A stretch of DNA of 64,000 nt from Echinarachnius parma (GCA_037951105.1 JBAMJV010007191.1:26252-90251); one strand, 5' to 3'; positions 44,310-56,883 are shown, counted from the stretch's first letter. A program made the numbers and translations. Notes: generated by a model from the sequence alone, not told the origin.

Positions 44310-46155
44310 TACCCCCGTCACATATAGCTACGCTCTCGCGCCGCTCCTAATCCCCATTCATAAATTTGGCAGTGGGAGGCGAAGCATTGTCCGAACGATG
44401 ATTAAATGACGAATGAATGGGAGGATTATCGCACATAGGTGAAAGGATATCCTCTCATGCATGGACATACAATGGCTCCCTAAACAAAAGAGCAGAACGC
44501 CAAAGACTCACGACCGCTTTCGACAGGTCCAAAGCTTAAAAAGCGGTCGTGGGTCGGTCGTGGGTCTTTTGCCGACCTAGTCTTTTGTTCAGCGAGCTAT
44601 TGTCTGTGCATTCATGGAAGGATATCTATTGACACATGTGAGATAATCTTCCCATTCAGATCCTCATTGGACAAAAGATATTTTGCAGATACATTCCAGT
44701 GATTGTGATCAGCTATTGTCTAGATCGTGGCTAGAGCGTGGCTCTATAGCCACGCTCTGTCTGCGTTCTCGTACTTATAAAAAAAAAAACATTTTTTCCA
44801 AAGCGCAGGGGAAACGCCGACAAATCGAGCGATTAATGACACAATGGTAGCTCGTTCCCGCTCTTGCCACGACCTGAACACGCTCTGCGTACGCTTTGGC
44901 CACGCTTTCCGAGCTATTCACTGTGCACGCTTGGTGTATCTTTAACAATAGCTCATAACAATGAGACGAGGTCATTTGCTCTACGCTCTGTCTGCGTTCT
45001 CGTACTTATACAAAAAAAACCCTTTTTTTCAAAGCGCAGGGGAAACACGATCTCCATGCACACGCTCTGTGCGATCCAATACCATGTACGAATGTAGTTG
45101 AACACACTCAGTGCGTTTCACGAGGTTGGGTGGAGGGAATGGGGAGGGTTATTATTGTTGACTATCATTGGTAGTAGTAGTAGTGGTAGTAGTGGTAGTA
45201 GTGGTAGTAGTGGTAGTAGTGGTAGTGGTAGTGGTAGTGGTAGTGGTGGTGGTGGTGGCAGTGGTGGCAGTGGTGGCAGTGGTGGTAGTGATGGTAGTAG
45301 TGGTAGTAGTGGTAGTAGTGGTAGTAGTGGTAGTGGTAGTGGTAGTGGTGGTGGTGGCAGTGGTGGTAGTAGTGGTAGTAGTGATAGTAGTGGTAGTAGT
45401 GGTAGTGGTGGTAGTAGTGGTAGATTTTGGACAAAACAATCATATATTTGCGGGAAATATGTGTTCATAATGCATACATAGGGTGTGCGTATGTCCCCAT
45501 TCATTGGAGCCTCATATAATTTGTATGCCGCCATGCCACGTTTTAGCCAGAAATTGAGTTTCCCCCAAATGTACATTATTTTTGCCCGGACATGCCATTT
45601 TAAATTGTGATATCATTTTACCTATAGTTGAAACGTGTCAAACTTCGGAATCTATAGCTTCCACTAGCAGAAGTGCTGGAATAGATCTGCAATAATGTCT
45701 TTTGTTCAACTTGGGAATGAATGAGAAGATTATGACACTTGTGTGAAAAGATATCCTCCCATGCATGGACATACAATAGCCCCCTGAACAAAGAGTAGGA
45801 CGCCGAAGCCCCAAGTTTGTTTTCAACATGTCCAAAGCGAACGCCGAGCTAGCTACGTCCTGCTCTTTTGTTCATCGAGCTATTCATGGAAGGATATCTA
45901 TTGACGCATGTGAGATAATCTTCCCATTCATTGCCCACTGCGTTGCCAATTTGCTAATTTAACTTGGTCGCCGCGGGAGCGGCGCCAGAGCGGCCGAGAA
46001 AAGTGTACGATCTAAACAATAGCGAACAATGAACGCCGCTCTCCACACGACCTCAACACGCTCTCCCCACGTCCTCCCCACGCTTCCAATTTTATGAATG
46101 GGGATTAGGAGCGGCGCTAGGTCGGCGCGAGAGCGTAGCTAATGTGACGGGGGTA
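44310..46155. mobile_element. 1.85-kb foldback composite DNA element, B only
   Basis: TTA at 44307-44309 and 46156-46158 encloses ends TACCCCCGTCACAT and ATGTGACGGGGGTA. The inverted arms extend about 60 bases (GCTACGCTCTCGCGCC, TCCTAATCCCCATTCATAAA) with an 11-base gap. Copy A has the empty site GACGGTTCGCTGCC at about 35693. Two inner blocks (about 44440-44660 and 45700-45930), each a smaller foldback with ATCCTC(T/C)CATGCATGGACAT...CATGGAAGGATATC, are repeated, as is a CTCTGTCTGCGTTCTCGTAC block (44755, 44988). A TTA target would fit PIF/Harbinger; no transposase is present. Confidence 0.85.
45164..45424 (+). repeat. (GGTAGT)n-type microsatellite
   Basis: About 260 bases of GGT, AGT and GGC triplets. 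All frames are open, giving long Gly/Ser, Val, or Thr/Leu/Pro runs that are not genes. It lies inside the 1.85-kb element. Confidence 0.95.
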
Positions 46156-46158
46156 TTA

Positions 46159-48205
46159 GCTGCCTACCATTGTGTTGTACAAAGCAGCAGGTTGGGGGAT
46201 CACACAAGATGTCTCAATTGACGTGCTTGTGAATTATAAAATAGTAAACTGACATTAAACTCAACATATTATTATAAAGCCTCTTCGTTACGACTATCCC
46301 TGGATTATGTAAGGCCTCCTTATGTTATCATCTCGTATTTGCTCTATGCACGCTGTATTGTTTTGATATATAAATTAAATATTGCGCAGCTCCGTTTTGG
46401 TAGAAAAATCAAATGACTGAAACATTTAGGTCTGAATTATATGCATCTATGTAGCGTTCGCTGTAATCATATTCACTTAACCTTTAAAAGGCTGGACTAT
46501 TCGAGGTCTTTCTACAACAAGAGTCGGGGGGGGGGGGGGCGGCGGCTATTAATATATCACCCGTGTATTAATCTATGTTTACCTTATCTATAAGAATATG
46601 TAAAATTGTTGCAATATTAGGTTTGGCAACACTCCAAGGTTCCGGCTTATATTGCCAGACCTTCGTATGTTTCTATTTCGATGTTTTGACAGTTTATTTT
46701 ATGTGAAACAAGAAATTGTGCACGCATTTTAAGAAATGATGTAATGAATACTATGGTGATTTAAACTTTTTGAAAAATTCCCTCATTTACATTGATGGTT
46801 ATATATGCAAACAGGAACTTGAAGTTCATATTTTTGCCCATTTGTCATAATATCTATACAAATGAAACTTGGATTTTTACTGAATGTATTATACAGATTA
46901 TTTCCCTGTCAATTTCGTCAAAACAGCAGCCAAACTGACGATGCGATCATCATTTGATTATTTAAAAACGGTTAAAGCACGCGAACGGATACTCAGGCCA
47001 AAAATTTGTTTCGAAAGGAGCATCCCATTTAAGAAACTTAAAGCGTCACATTTGTCGTGGGCATTCGGGCATTCAAAATCGTCAATATGCGAGCTTTGGT
47101 AAATATTGTGCCTTGTAATTTGTCATGGGTGTACACTAACCATGAGCATACGCAAACAAAACAAACATGCAGAGCTCGGGGTGTTTGAATGAAATGAATA
47201 AAACCAACCATAGAAGTACAAACATGATAAATAATGGTGGTATTGATTAAAGATATATACAAAATTATTGAAATACAATTTGTTGAAATGAATGATATTA
47301 TGTTACTTTGAAAATCACTGTGATTAAAGTGCATAATGTGTACTTGGTATGCTTATGTGCAATATTTAACCGTAGAATAGCACAACAGTAGACAAAACTT
47401 TGTATGAATACATGCAAGTTGAGAACAATTCAAAAATTATATACAAACAAGAACAATCGAATATCAAACCAATGCCTTATGTGCGAAATCGGGCGCCTCT
47501 AATTGAATAAGAATACTTATTGAGCAATATATGTATTGCTCTTCATTACACAATAATCAAATGCCCATTAACATGATCAACGAAAGAAAATACTCTTGAG
47601 GTGATAATTAATGTAGCGAAGAGCACTTAAAACAAATCGCTAAATTTGAATGATCAAATCGTCAGTTCAGCTGCTGTGTTGAAGAATTTGAAGATGAAAA
47701 CCTTTAATCTAAAAACAGCATCTGGAAGAGCCACATTATTCCTTATTGGTTATATTGTTGTGAATATGTCTTGGAATTTAATTTAATAATACGTCTAATA
47801 ATAATTATTATTATTAATTTAATTTAATTTATCTTTTGTATTTTGTCATATTTATTGTTCCATTTTGCTGCTCTAAAAGGCTGCCTGTAAAGTGTCTAAA
47901 TCCACGGAAGTTACTCGGAGCTTCGTCGTTTCAATGTTACCGTGTTGTTTAGCTCATGGTAAGAGAAGAATAAAATAGGGTTACATTTGTTCAAATGCCC
48001 CTTTAGTACGACGATATCTATCATTCAGCACCAAAGCGTTAATTAACGGTCATGAATCTCACACACGACCTTTGTAAAACCTGACGGAATTTGTTACATT
48101 TTTAACAAAAACATCAGTGTTCTTTTTCAATGAAACCTTTACACTTCATTCGGCCATATGTTACAATGATTTTGGTATAGGATTGAAGTCTCAAATATCA
48201 TTTTG
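46159..48205. other. Copy B tail, gene-free
   Basis: Matches A 35694-37600. It differs by a ~200-base block with a poly-G run at 46350-46555 and by 46750-47140, which is replaced in A. The 72-codon ORF at 46884 has no recognisable motif. Confidence 0.55.
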
Positions 48206-48824
48206 GGCAATATCTGACGCTGAGCAGGTGAATCTTGTACAATGCATCATACAATATGTTTTGCCATGTCTCTCCCTGCAGTCAGTCTACCCAAGCGTGT
48301 GATATTATACCACAAATACACTTTGCCTTTAGCACAATGTAATTGCCATGATGTCCTTTCGGGCATGTGTACTATTCATTTATTCTGACATTCTACGCGT
48401 TCAATAGGCCATTGTATGTAATGATTGATGGTTATTCCTCTTTTCGTTAATGGCTTAATATATACTTTTTATTGGACCTCTTCCACAAATTGAAAATTCC
48501 CATGAAAACAACCTATTACAAAAAGCCAATGAAAAAAGGGTCAATAGAGGTTGTGAGCAGATTTTGTGTTGCCAGAGCAGCAGGTTGGGGATGAAACAAG
48601 CTGCCTCAATGTTTACGCGTGTAAATTATACTACATGATTATAATGAATACACTGTACATATTTAACACAAATTGTGCACGCATTTTAAGTAATGTTCTA
48701 ATGAATACTACGGTGATTTCAATTTATTGAAACATTCCCTCATTTACACTGATGGTTATTATGTGACCGCCCACCATCAAACACACATTTACTTCACTAG
48801 AATGAGTTTAGACTTTTGTACATA
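48206..48824. other. Gene-free stretch with scraps of a third duplication copy
   Basis: 48565-48640 resembles 35716-35790 (GCAGCAGGTTGGGG, ACAAGCTG). 48676-48765 resembles 46712-46800. They are more diverged than A versus B, so this is an older copy. Confidence 0.5.
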
Positions 48825-49001
48825 CAGTAAAACCTGTCTTATCGACCACCTGTCTAGAGCAGCCAACCTGCCTTTAGTGGCCACTCAAGGTGATCCCTTC
48901 GAGACAAAACAGTGTAATTGAACCTGTATATAGAGGGCACCTGTAAACAGTGGCCACATTTATTTTCTCCCTTGGATGGTCACTATAGACATGTCTGACT
49001 G
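48825..49001. mobile_element. pogo/Tigger-like 177-bp MITE
   Basis: TA flanks at 48823-48824 and 49002-49003. CAGTAAAACCTGTCTTATCG at the left and the inverted GACATGTCTGACTG at the right. No ORF of its own. Confidence 0.75.
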
Positions 49002-49003
49002 TA

Positions 49004-49804
49004 GTTAAACAGAGTAGACTCTAAGCTTTGATATGATATATAATTCGTCAAATTTAGACCAGTATAACCTATTCAAAAAGCGATCAAAAGTAGGAGAGTG
49101 AGCAAGTCGAGTTTTACCAAATAAGGAGACAACAAGCTCTAAAGATAAAGGTCCATACATGCTCCCAGTGGGGATGAGTCTTCAAAACTGCTTATAGCTC
49201 AATTTTGTCTTAGTTTTGAGATTCCAAATTCTAACAGTTGATAGATACATATTCATACCGTCAGGTAAAGTCAAATTCACATTTTGTATTTGTGTTGTAA
49301 CTGTCATTGCACTCGTCAGAATATTATAAAGTGCACTCCTTCAGCCCCTTTCATACGGGAGCCGAATATCCCTGGATGCAGTGAGGCCTCCTGTTTTTGT
49401 TCATTTCATATCACATACCATCTGCGCGCTTTATTGCTTGGATAATAAAGAAATAGTATACATACTTCACTACACCGACGCAGACCAACTTTTTCAAAAG
49501 TCGTGCAGCCCTGTTTTATTGAAGAAAGAAATGACTTAAATGAGATTAAAATAATAGTCTAAATTGTTTTCATGTATGTTGTGTTCTCCATATCATGTTC
49601 ACTTTTGTTGTTGAAAAAGTTCACTTATTTGCATAATAAATTTATGATAATTTATGTAAGTATGGTCATGACACTGTAGTCACATACAATGAGGCCTATT
49701 TAAGTCGTCCTCCAAAATGCTTAATTGTAATGTAATGTCAGTATAATAATGTACATGTCATCGTGTATAATATGAAATATATTTTTAGTAGGCAAGTGTC
49801 CTGT
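49004..49804. other. Gene-free stretch
   Basis: 49335-49445 resembles the GCCGAATATCCCTGGATTACG block of copy A (35838), again a diverged third copy. No gene. Confidence 0.45.
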
Positions 49805-50525
49805 TTCAAATTTGTTTTTTGTTAATAAATTTGTTTTTATTTGAGTGTTAACTAATTTGAAATTAATTGAATTGTTTCTGGAAATGTAGTTATCACGATG
49901 TTATGTTCATTAAATTATATTATGTATGTTATCGGTTACTAGTAATCAAAATAACAGGCAATTTGAAATCACGTTAGGAGAGATATATTACAAATTTTAA
50001 ATATGTTTTGTTTTCCTTTTGTATGACCGTTTGACCTTTGTCCTTGGGTGATCATTCTTAAATGCAAAACGGTAGTGTAATCCATTATTTTAAACAGAAA
50101 CGACAATAAATCATAAATTGAATTGTATATAGCCAACTTGGCTGTATACAATTCAATCAAATGTAGGGTGAGGCTTCATGATCAAATACATAAATATCTC
50201 ATACTTCGTTTTCTCATCTATCAATGTTAACCATGATTATTGTCGTTTCTGTTTCAAATAATGGATTACACTACCGTTTTGCATTTAAGAATGATCACCC
50301 AAGGACAAAGGTCAAACGGTCATACAAAAGGAAAACAAAACATATTTAAAATTTGTAATATATCTCTCCTAATGGGAGTTCAAATTGCCTGTTATTTTGA
50401 ATACTAGTAACCGATAACATACATAATATAATTTACTGAACATAACATCGTGATAACTACATTTCCAGAAACAATTCAATTAATTTCAAATTAGTTAACA
50501 CTCAAATAAAAACAAATAAAAAAAA
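49805..50525. repeat. Large inverted repeat, ~300-bp arms, with inner hairpin
   Basis: 49805-50112 is reverse-complemented at 50232-50525 with few differences (blocks CAATTAATTTCAAATTAG, CATTTCCAGAAACAATTC, GGACAAAGGTCAAACGG). The ~120-base centre carries a second hairpin, ATTGAATTGTATATAGCCAA and its near-exact inverse at 50118-50158. Overall it is a foldback; target site not resolved. Confidence 0.88.
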
Positions 50526-50728
50526 ATTCGATAAACTTATCGAACATGCCTAATACATGTACAACGTTTTCATAGTACTCATAATTAACCCACATTCAGA
50601 TATACTTCGATTATACTTATCAAAAAAAAAATCACTAGAATTCCAAAAATATGATGTGTTTTTTCCTTATTATTTGTCTCATTTGCCCTTTACCAATCAA
50701 AATTGAAACAAAACGGTAACTTGGCGGA

Positions 50729-51945
50729 TTGTTAAAGATGTTCATGTTGTATAAATTAGAGCAAATATGGCATAAAACCAACATGTCATACTTAAGTTAT
50801 GGTATTATGACCTGGGGTAACACTCACGTAACATTATTAGATAAGTTGTTATTATTGCAAAAGAAAGTACTTCGTATTATTTTTGATACGGCCCCACGCT
50901 CTCACACAAATGTATTATTTTTTGATAATAATATATTAAAAGTTAGAGCTTAGTTCCAAAAGGTGCTAAATCCACTTTCCATAAAAAATGAGTTAACGAT
51001 ACTAGCGAGTTAATAAGCTATGTAGCATTCAATAAATCGAAATTTTAGGACGAATATATCGATCAAAATCAAAATATGGAACATTACATTTTCGTATTGC
51101 TATAGGCACGTGTACAAAATTAGATAAAAAACCCGATTTTCTCCGTAATTGAAAAAGTGGATTTAGCGCCTATTGGAATTACGCTCTTCATTTATTTCAC
51201 CTCGGTCATTTTATGTATAAATATAAAGAATAATAACTTACCCGCAATTTACCCAACTAGACATTCGGGGGAATTTAATTTACCATTATTGAGAACGTTA
51301 TTGGCTCAAAATACTTTCATTTATAATGGTCCCAAATGTTGGAATACTCTCATTGATAACATTAAAAATGTCAATACTAGCTCATTATCTTTGTGTTAGT
51401 TGATTGCAATTGCCTTTAAACTATTTTATATTTATATTGAGCGCTTCAATATCGCTTATACCCGTATGCGTCAACAGTTCTGTCTCTGTCCACATCTAAC
51501 CATCATTTCTCTTTTTGCTACCATCACGTATTTTACTATTCATTTTTTTATTGTGCTATGCACGTTGTTTTGTGTTGTGGCGTATAATTTTGTTATGCTC
51601 GTCAAGGCTCTGCGGCTCACCTTGTATGTTTTTAGTAACTTTTATTGGAAGCAATTCAAATTGAAATGTACAATTTTTGGTAAATTTTGTTAAAAGTACG
51701 ATTGTAAAGTATTATTCGAATCGGTTATGAATTATCATTAAATTGCTTTATTATTACTCGAGGGGTCCACAATCTACAAGCATTGCTTTTCAGTGGATCC
51801 CTCCATTTCCAATCCCATTATTTATTCTGTATGATCCTCATTTTCAGTGGACATCTACTTAATTGTATAAAATGTATCATTTGTTTTGTTTTGCACAATG
51901 CTATGTATATTGATTTTGATAAAATAAGGTTAAACTGAAACAAAA
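50729..51945 (+). mobile_element. LINE C-terminal fragment with 3' UTR, split by a MITE
   Basis: MSYLSYGIMTWGNTH and LLLLQKKVLRIIF, then YPTRHSGEFNLPLL and FIYNGPKCWNTL, match the C-terminal domain of the LINE at 2-1990 (NVVWGN, YNTRN, GPIIWNSL). It is a related but different family member. The coding part ends near 51398. The 3' part contains GGGGTCCAC...CAGTGGATCC and ends near ATAAGGTTAAACTG. The frame is interrupted by the element at 50953-51178. Confidence 0.8.
50953..51178. mobile_element. ~225-bp MITE inside a LINE, TTA target
   Basis: TTCCAAAAGGTGCTAAATCC at the left pairs with GGATTTAGCGCCTATTGGAA at the right. TTA lies on each side (GAGCTTA..., ...TTACGCTC). The LINE protein similarity stops at one side and resumes at the other. 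Confidence 0.8.
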
Positions 51946-53528
51946 CGTACATTAAACCCCTGTCACAACACGGTGATTTGTTATTGTTTTTTGTTTTTTA
52001 TTAACTTTGACATACCTTCAGTTATGTTGTTATGAGTCTTGTATAAAGTATACACAACACAATGATGGCACTGCAAAACCGTTAACTTTTAATTGTATTG
52101 AGTTACAAAGCAGGGAGGAAATAGCATCTGATCGAAATAAATGTAGTATAGTTATTACAAACAAAACTTTCTTTAAACGATATTGCGATTTTGGTCTATA
52201 CCAATATAAGTTATGTGTTATAACTGAACCGACTATGTCATGGCGGATGTGTTTCCATGTCAAATCCCCCCCCCCCCCCAACACAAACACAAACCAAATG
52301 TATACCAACAATATTGCTCGTAATAACATTTAACAACACATTACTACTATGATACCTTTCTAAAATAACTGGTTGCTTCATTAGACTATTTGACCAATAG
52401 TCGAATACAAATGTTTTAGTCTTAAGTATCATGCTTTAAAGGTTTAACATATGCTTTAGCAATGTCTTCCCCTACGTATTGGTTATTAAAACAGAATACA
52501 CAATACAAACACATGTTACCCGGAGCGTTTTGATAGTAAACCTACTGCAATTGTATGCCCCTAAGTAACAATCATACGTTTCACTTAACAATGCGATTCA
52601 CATTGACATTGAAATGATATTATTTTATCTTAATAAAAGTGAACGTTTCATTAAATTATATTTCCCAAAATTACATCCTTATACGTCAAGTTTATTATAC
52701 ATACAAAATGGACTAGTATTACATATTGTACGATTAATGTATAGTTTGTATAAACATATTACATGTAATATTAAACACTGCAAACAAAATCACTTAATGT
52801 TCATTTAGTACATTAATCAACAGTATTATGGTATCACGACAAATCATTTATTTAACTGCAAAATAATATATTGGCTACAAAAAAATATGTAATTGCTTTA
52901 TCAATACATCTAAAATTAGATGGGAATGTGTTGTCATGACAATTTCTATGTAGTTCATTATTGCTACAGTTATTGTTATATTTCAGAAATGCCTACAAGC
53001 TTTGTGAACAAATCATACGGTTGAGCAGGTATGCGTCAGCACACACATAAGTTAATGACAATTGACTAACCTCTGTTCTTTTAACTGAGAACACAACTGC
53101 AGAACCGCCATACCTATAATAAACAAATAAGGCAACTGATTATCACATATTCAAGTGCACCTAATTGTATAACTTGTACGGTTCTTGAGTTGATGCATAT
53201 CAATGTATGGACGGTGTTTGTTTTTATAAAACTGTTAAATAATTTATATTGATCAATAGCAACTCTTTAAAATGACGTATACATAATAAATTGCTATGCA
53301 ATATTGCAGAATGGTATAAACATTGTCACTTTGACATAAACAAAGTGATCCGAGTCTATACTACTGCAGTGCTTTGTCGTTGATGATCTTTGTGTAAAAT
53401 TGTCTTATGCGGATTTTCTGAAATATTTACGAATTACCAGTTTTACAAATTTATAGGCCGCCTAAACAAACCAACAATACAAATCACTGCATTTTCTTCA
53501 TTTGCTTACAACTAGTTATGTAGTATGT
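51946..53528. other. Gene-free stretch
   Basis: AT-rich. A poly-C run at 52267-52279 creates a proline ORF. No supported gene or repeat. Confidence 0.5.
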
Positions 53529-53532
53529 TTAA

Positions 53533-54484
53533 CCCCATTAAGCCCAAGGGAGGGGCTCATTGAGCCCCCTACCATATTTTTGATCACCGCTTCCACAGTT
53601 TTCATTCGATTGTCAACAATTTAGTGACTTTTCGTAAAATAGTATTGCGAATATTTTGTATAAACTTTGACTAGATTGGCCACTTTGTGTTGCCATGGTA
53701 ACCATAAAGTGAAGAGCATGTTTTCATTTTTGTTGGAAATGTTCTGCTTTTTTTTTAGTAAAGAAGTGAATTTTCGGTTTGTTCTGGTCAAATGTTAAGC
53801 GAATCATCGGTAACAGATTGTCATGACCTGAAATCGATTACATCGATTTTTTTTCTTCAAAGACACAATGACGCAACACAATATATATAATAATAATGAA
53901 GTCATATATAATTTTGATCTATTTTTATGATATCTGTGCAATTAAAATCTGCTTATAAGGTTTCTTATGATGTCTACATACATTTTTATATGGACTAATC
54001 AATTTGGTTTAATAAAGTATATAGGGTAAAATATTGAAGAAATTCCATTCGTAAATTATTATGTACAATGTGTCTTGCGGACATAATGGGCCTCTAAAAC
54101 ATATCGCATTCCACAGAAATGTCATGATCTATGTTACAGAATACCTAACTTTACATAATCGCGTTAAAAAAGTTAAATTTGCCTACTTGATAACAGTCCA
54201 TTTGGCTAAAACAACTGCAATACTTCGAAACTCTGTCTATGGTTTTCATCATTATCGTAAATATAGCCCTCATATGGTGACAAGGCTTAACAAATGTTTA
54301 TGATTGCAACTTGTAGAACTTGTCTTGCTGGACACGTGTGCCACATATGAAAGTGGTTGATTGAATAATAAAGAAAGTAGAGAGGAGCCATATGAGCCCC
54401 CGCCCCGACCCTACCCCCCCCCCCCCCCACCCCCCCCCCCCCCTTCGGGCCTGGGAACGCCAAAATAACTTGGGCTTGATAGGG
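53533..54484. mobile_element. TTAA-type element with CCCCATTAAGCCCAAG ends
   Basis: TTAA at 53529-53532 and mutated TTGA at 54485-54488 enclose CCCCATTAAGCCCAAG and CTTGGGCTTGATAGGG, a clear inverted pair. The interior has GAGCCCCCTACC and a poly-C block at about 54413-54442. No transposase; a piggyBac-like end type is inferred. Confidence 0.7.
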
Positions 54485-54639
54485 TTGAATGTATTATAAA
54501 CTTACTTTTATTCGTAACATAACCAAGACACTGCAAATTACATTAACCAAATTATAAACTTTATAAACAGCTTAACTATAATTATAATCAAAACATTCAC
54601 TGCAAGCACACTCATCAGAAAAGCACTGCTGTTAATCAA

Positions 54640-55130
54640 AGGTAGTGTTAAGTATTGGTATTTCTCGAAGTGTCCTCCGATAATTGTTGTGAGATAATGA
54701 AAACCTGACTGTCAAATTCGAAAGAACATACAATTTTAATTAAAGAATAAACTTTATTTGAACAAAATCGGTTCAGAAAGGGCTGAAACATCCATTAATA
54801 TATTTATTTTAAAAAAATGCTCTTCACAGGGTTAAATCACCGGGGGATATTAAAACTTTTTAGAAAAAATAAATAAATACTCGAAGACTACTTTGACAAA
54901 AATCAGAATAGATTCTTAAAAAGTCGTTGATAATATAAATATTGAATCATTATTTTATAGCGCCCTCTTGAGTTGTAACGGCTCTTTTTGAATGATAACA
55001 TGGGTTTTACTTAGTCGTTTGTAATTGTGTATACTTTTCGAGCATGGTGGAGTTATAACTATTACTTTGTACCGTAATGGTGCAGGTTTTGGTTACTAAA
55101 GTTAAGTTTGACCAATACTCAACTATCCCT
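54640..55130 (-). mobile_element. TTAA-flanked ~530-bp MITE, minus orientation
   Basis: TTAA at 55131-55134 follows CAACTATCCCT. Shared blocks in reverse are TTTTGGTTACTAAAG, CATGGTGGAGTTATAACT, TAGCGCCCTCTTG and CAAATTCGAAAGAACATAC. This subgroup also gave the fragments at 26735 and 39335. Confidence 0.75.
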
Positions 55131-55139
55131 TTAACCTTA

Positions 55140-55930
55140 TAAACTTATACAAGCATAAAGGGTGGTACATAGTGCCCCTACAATATTTTCGATTGCCACT
55201 TGTACAATTTGTTTTATTTCCATGAAATGTGGTTTAATTGTTCAAATACATATTGTTTCAAACTTGTTCCTACAAAATATACCCCCATTCGTCGCTTTAC
55301 GTCGCCATTGTAACCATAACATGACGAACATGTTTTGTTTACTGAAGTCATAGAATACATGCGTACCTTTTTTAAATAATCAACAATATGATTTCATGGA
55401 CTTGAATTAAAGTTCATATGAACTATAATTATTTAGTGTGTTGGTGTTTTGCAATTAGACAAATGACACCAAAGGATTACAACAACTAAGAACGAATACA
55501 TATATTTGTAGCACATTTGTTGGCAATATGCTAATGGAGTTTCAAGTAGTATCTTCAAACATACTCAACATCATCAAAGGGAAAGTGTTTCTTAGACCCA
55601 AAATCATAGGGTAAAATGTCAGAATAAAGTATAAAAAAATAATTTTGCTTAAATTCAAAATGTGAATAATATCACTTTGAAGAGAACTTCACATACGACT
55701 GACAAAGTGGATCACTAAATTACACAACGCACTACATAACAGGCTTGTATTATATTGTATGTCAAATTAAATTTCAATATGGCTTACATGTGTACTATAT
55801 TTTTATGACAAATTGGGCCAGGGAATGCCCCATAAGGCTTGAACTTTGTTTCTTTTTGGATGTAGGGTCTAAAGGCGAGTCTGTATTACCAGTATTAAAT
55901 ACCACAGTTTCAAACGATTATGGATAGTTT
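55140..55930. mobile_element. Diverged relative of the 53533-54484 element
   Basis: TTTTCGATTGCCACTTGTAC and CGCCATTGTAACCATAACAT parallel TTTTTGATCACCGCTTCCAC and TGCCATGGTAACCATAAAGT of the left half of 53533-54484. Ends are not resolved. Confidence 0.45.
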
Positions 55931-56526
55931 AATACATGCACAGCAAACATACGATAACATTGATACAACCTGATATTAACTTCCACTCCGTATAACCTAT
56001 GATTGATAAGACATCATGCGTTAACATGATAAATACTCACTGCAACACGCTCACTTAAACCAATACACAATCATCTCTAAGGGCACTGTGACTCTTAGTT
56101 TAAAACACAGTATAATTCACATCTGGATAACAAATGCACGAGTATGAACAAAAACCGAAACAATGGGAACACAAGTATGAGCAGTCTTCGTATTAAAACA
56201 CGTACATTGTATGGGACCTTCACTAAAGTGTCTCACCGCGCATTGTTGTTTGTTTTCTTGATGTGGTTTTGAGTGCAGTTCTTATGTTGTCATTTGTTCT
56301 CTCTCGTTTTGTGATGTAAATGTTACTATACAGGATACCCTAGTTGTACTCCTCACTGAAAAAAACATTACATTTCAGCTTGATTTCAGTACACAATACC
56401 CAATTCGGCATATAACCTCACTTAAATAGCCCCCTCCCCTAAACAGACTATATATATATATATATATATATGTATATGATTTTGAAATATATTAATACAA
56501 CAAATCGTCATATCAATTCTGTTATC
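55931..56526. other. Gene-free stretch, (TA)n run
   Basis: (TA) microsatellite at about 56449-56471. Possible 3' flank of the minus-strand gene ending at 56527. Confidence 0.5.
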
Positions 56527-56665
56527 CTAGAAAGATGTTGTGTTTTCTGACTGGTATTTAAAAAATGGGAAAGAAAAACTGAGCTGCTTCTTCACTGCAT
56601 TATCAGGAATCTTCCAATGAGATGACAGGTAGCAATCAGCATGACATGAGCAACCAACACTGGAG
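56527..56665 (-). CDS. Candidate terminal exon with Cys-rich start
   Basis: On the minus strand a very good acceptor (TATTATTCTACTGTTTCAG) ends at 56666. An open frame then runs 46 codons to TAG at 56527-56529, beginning SSVGCSCHADCYLSSHW. The GCSCHADC pattern recalls the second half of somatomedin B-like modules (CxCDxxC), but the later cysteines are missing, so this is a weak hint. It lies downstream of the EGF exons on the same strand and could end the same gene, with entry phase 2. It has no transcript support. Confidence 0.35.
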
Positions 56666-56883
56666 CTGAAACAGTAGAATAATAATATGGAATAGATAAT
56701 GGCTGGGCGATCAGATTAGACGACATAGTATACCGATCCAATTCTATGCTCAAGTCTTAGGGATAGCCTATTGGTTAATGTTACTGACAATTATGAGTTT
56801 GCCTGTGGTTTGCCAGTCATTAATGTTTTCCCGTGGATTAAAATTACTGTTTTATCTTGTAGCAGGACAATGCATTACTTTAT

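Larger units (their letters stand above)
37606..48205. repeat. Tandem segmental duplication, copy B
   Basis: Begins with a short block (37608-37700) that matches 21167-21258 and is repeated again at about 37899-38000, then CTGCTCGGATGCCCACCTC restarts the unit as at 20971. Ends near 48200 after GGATTGAAGTCTCAAAT, the same place copy A ends (37597). Base differences are a few percent by eye. B lacks the LINE, TTAA, PLE and mariner-type insertions of A and has its own. Confidence 0.85.

Noticed and set aside
45118-45576. Long ORFs of Gly/Ser, Val, Thr, Tyr/His or Leu/Pro on both strands
   Set aside because: Translations of the GGT/AGT microsatellite.
46884-47102. 72-codon ORF MYYTDYFPVNF as a gene
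   Set aside because: Absent from copy A, no motif, no splice or promoter support.
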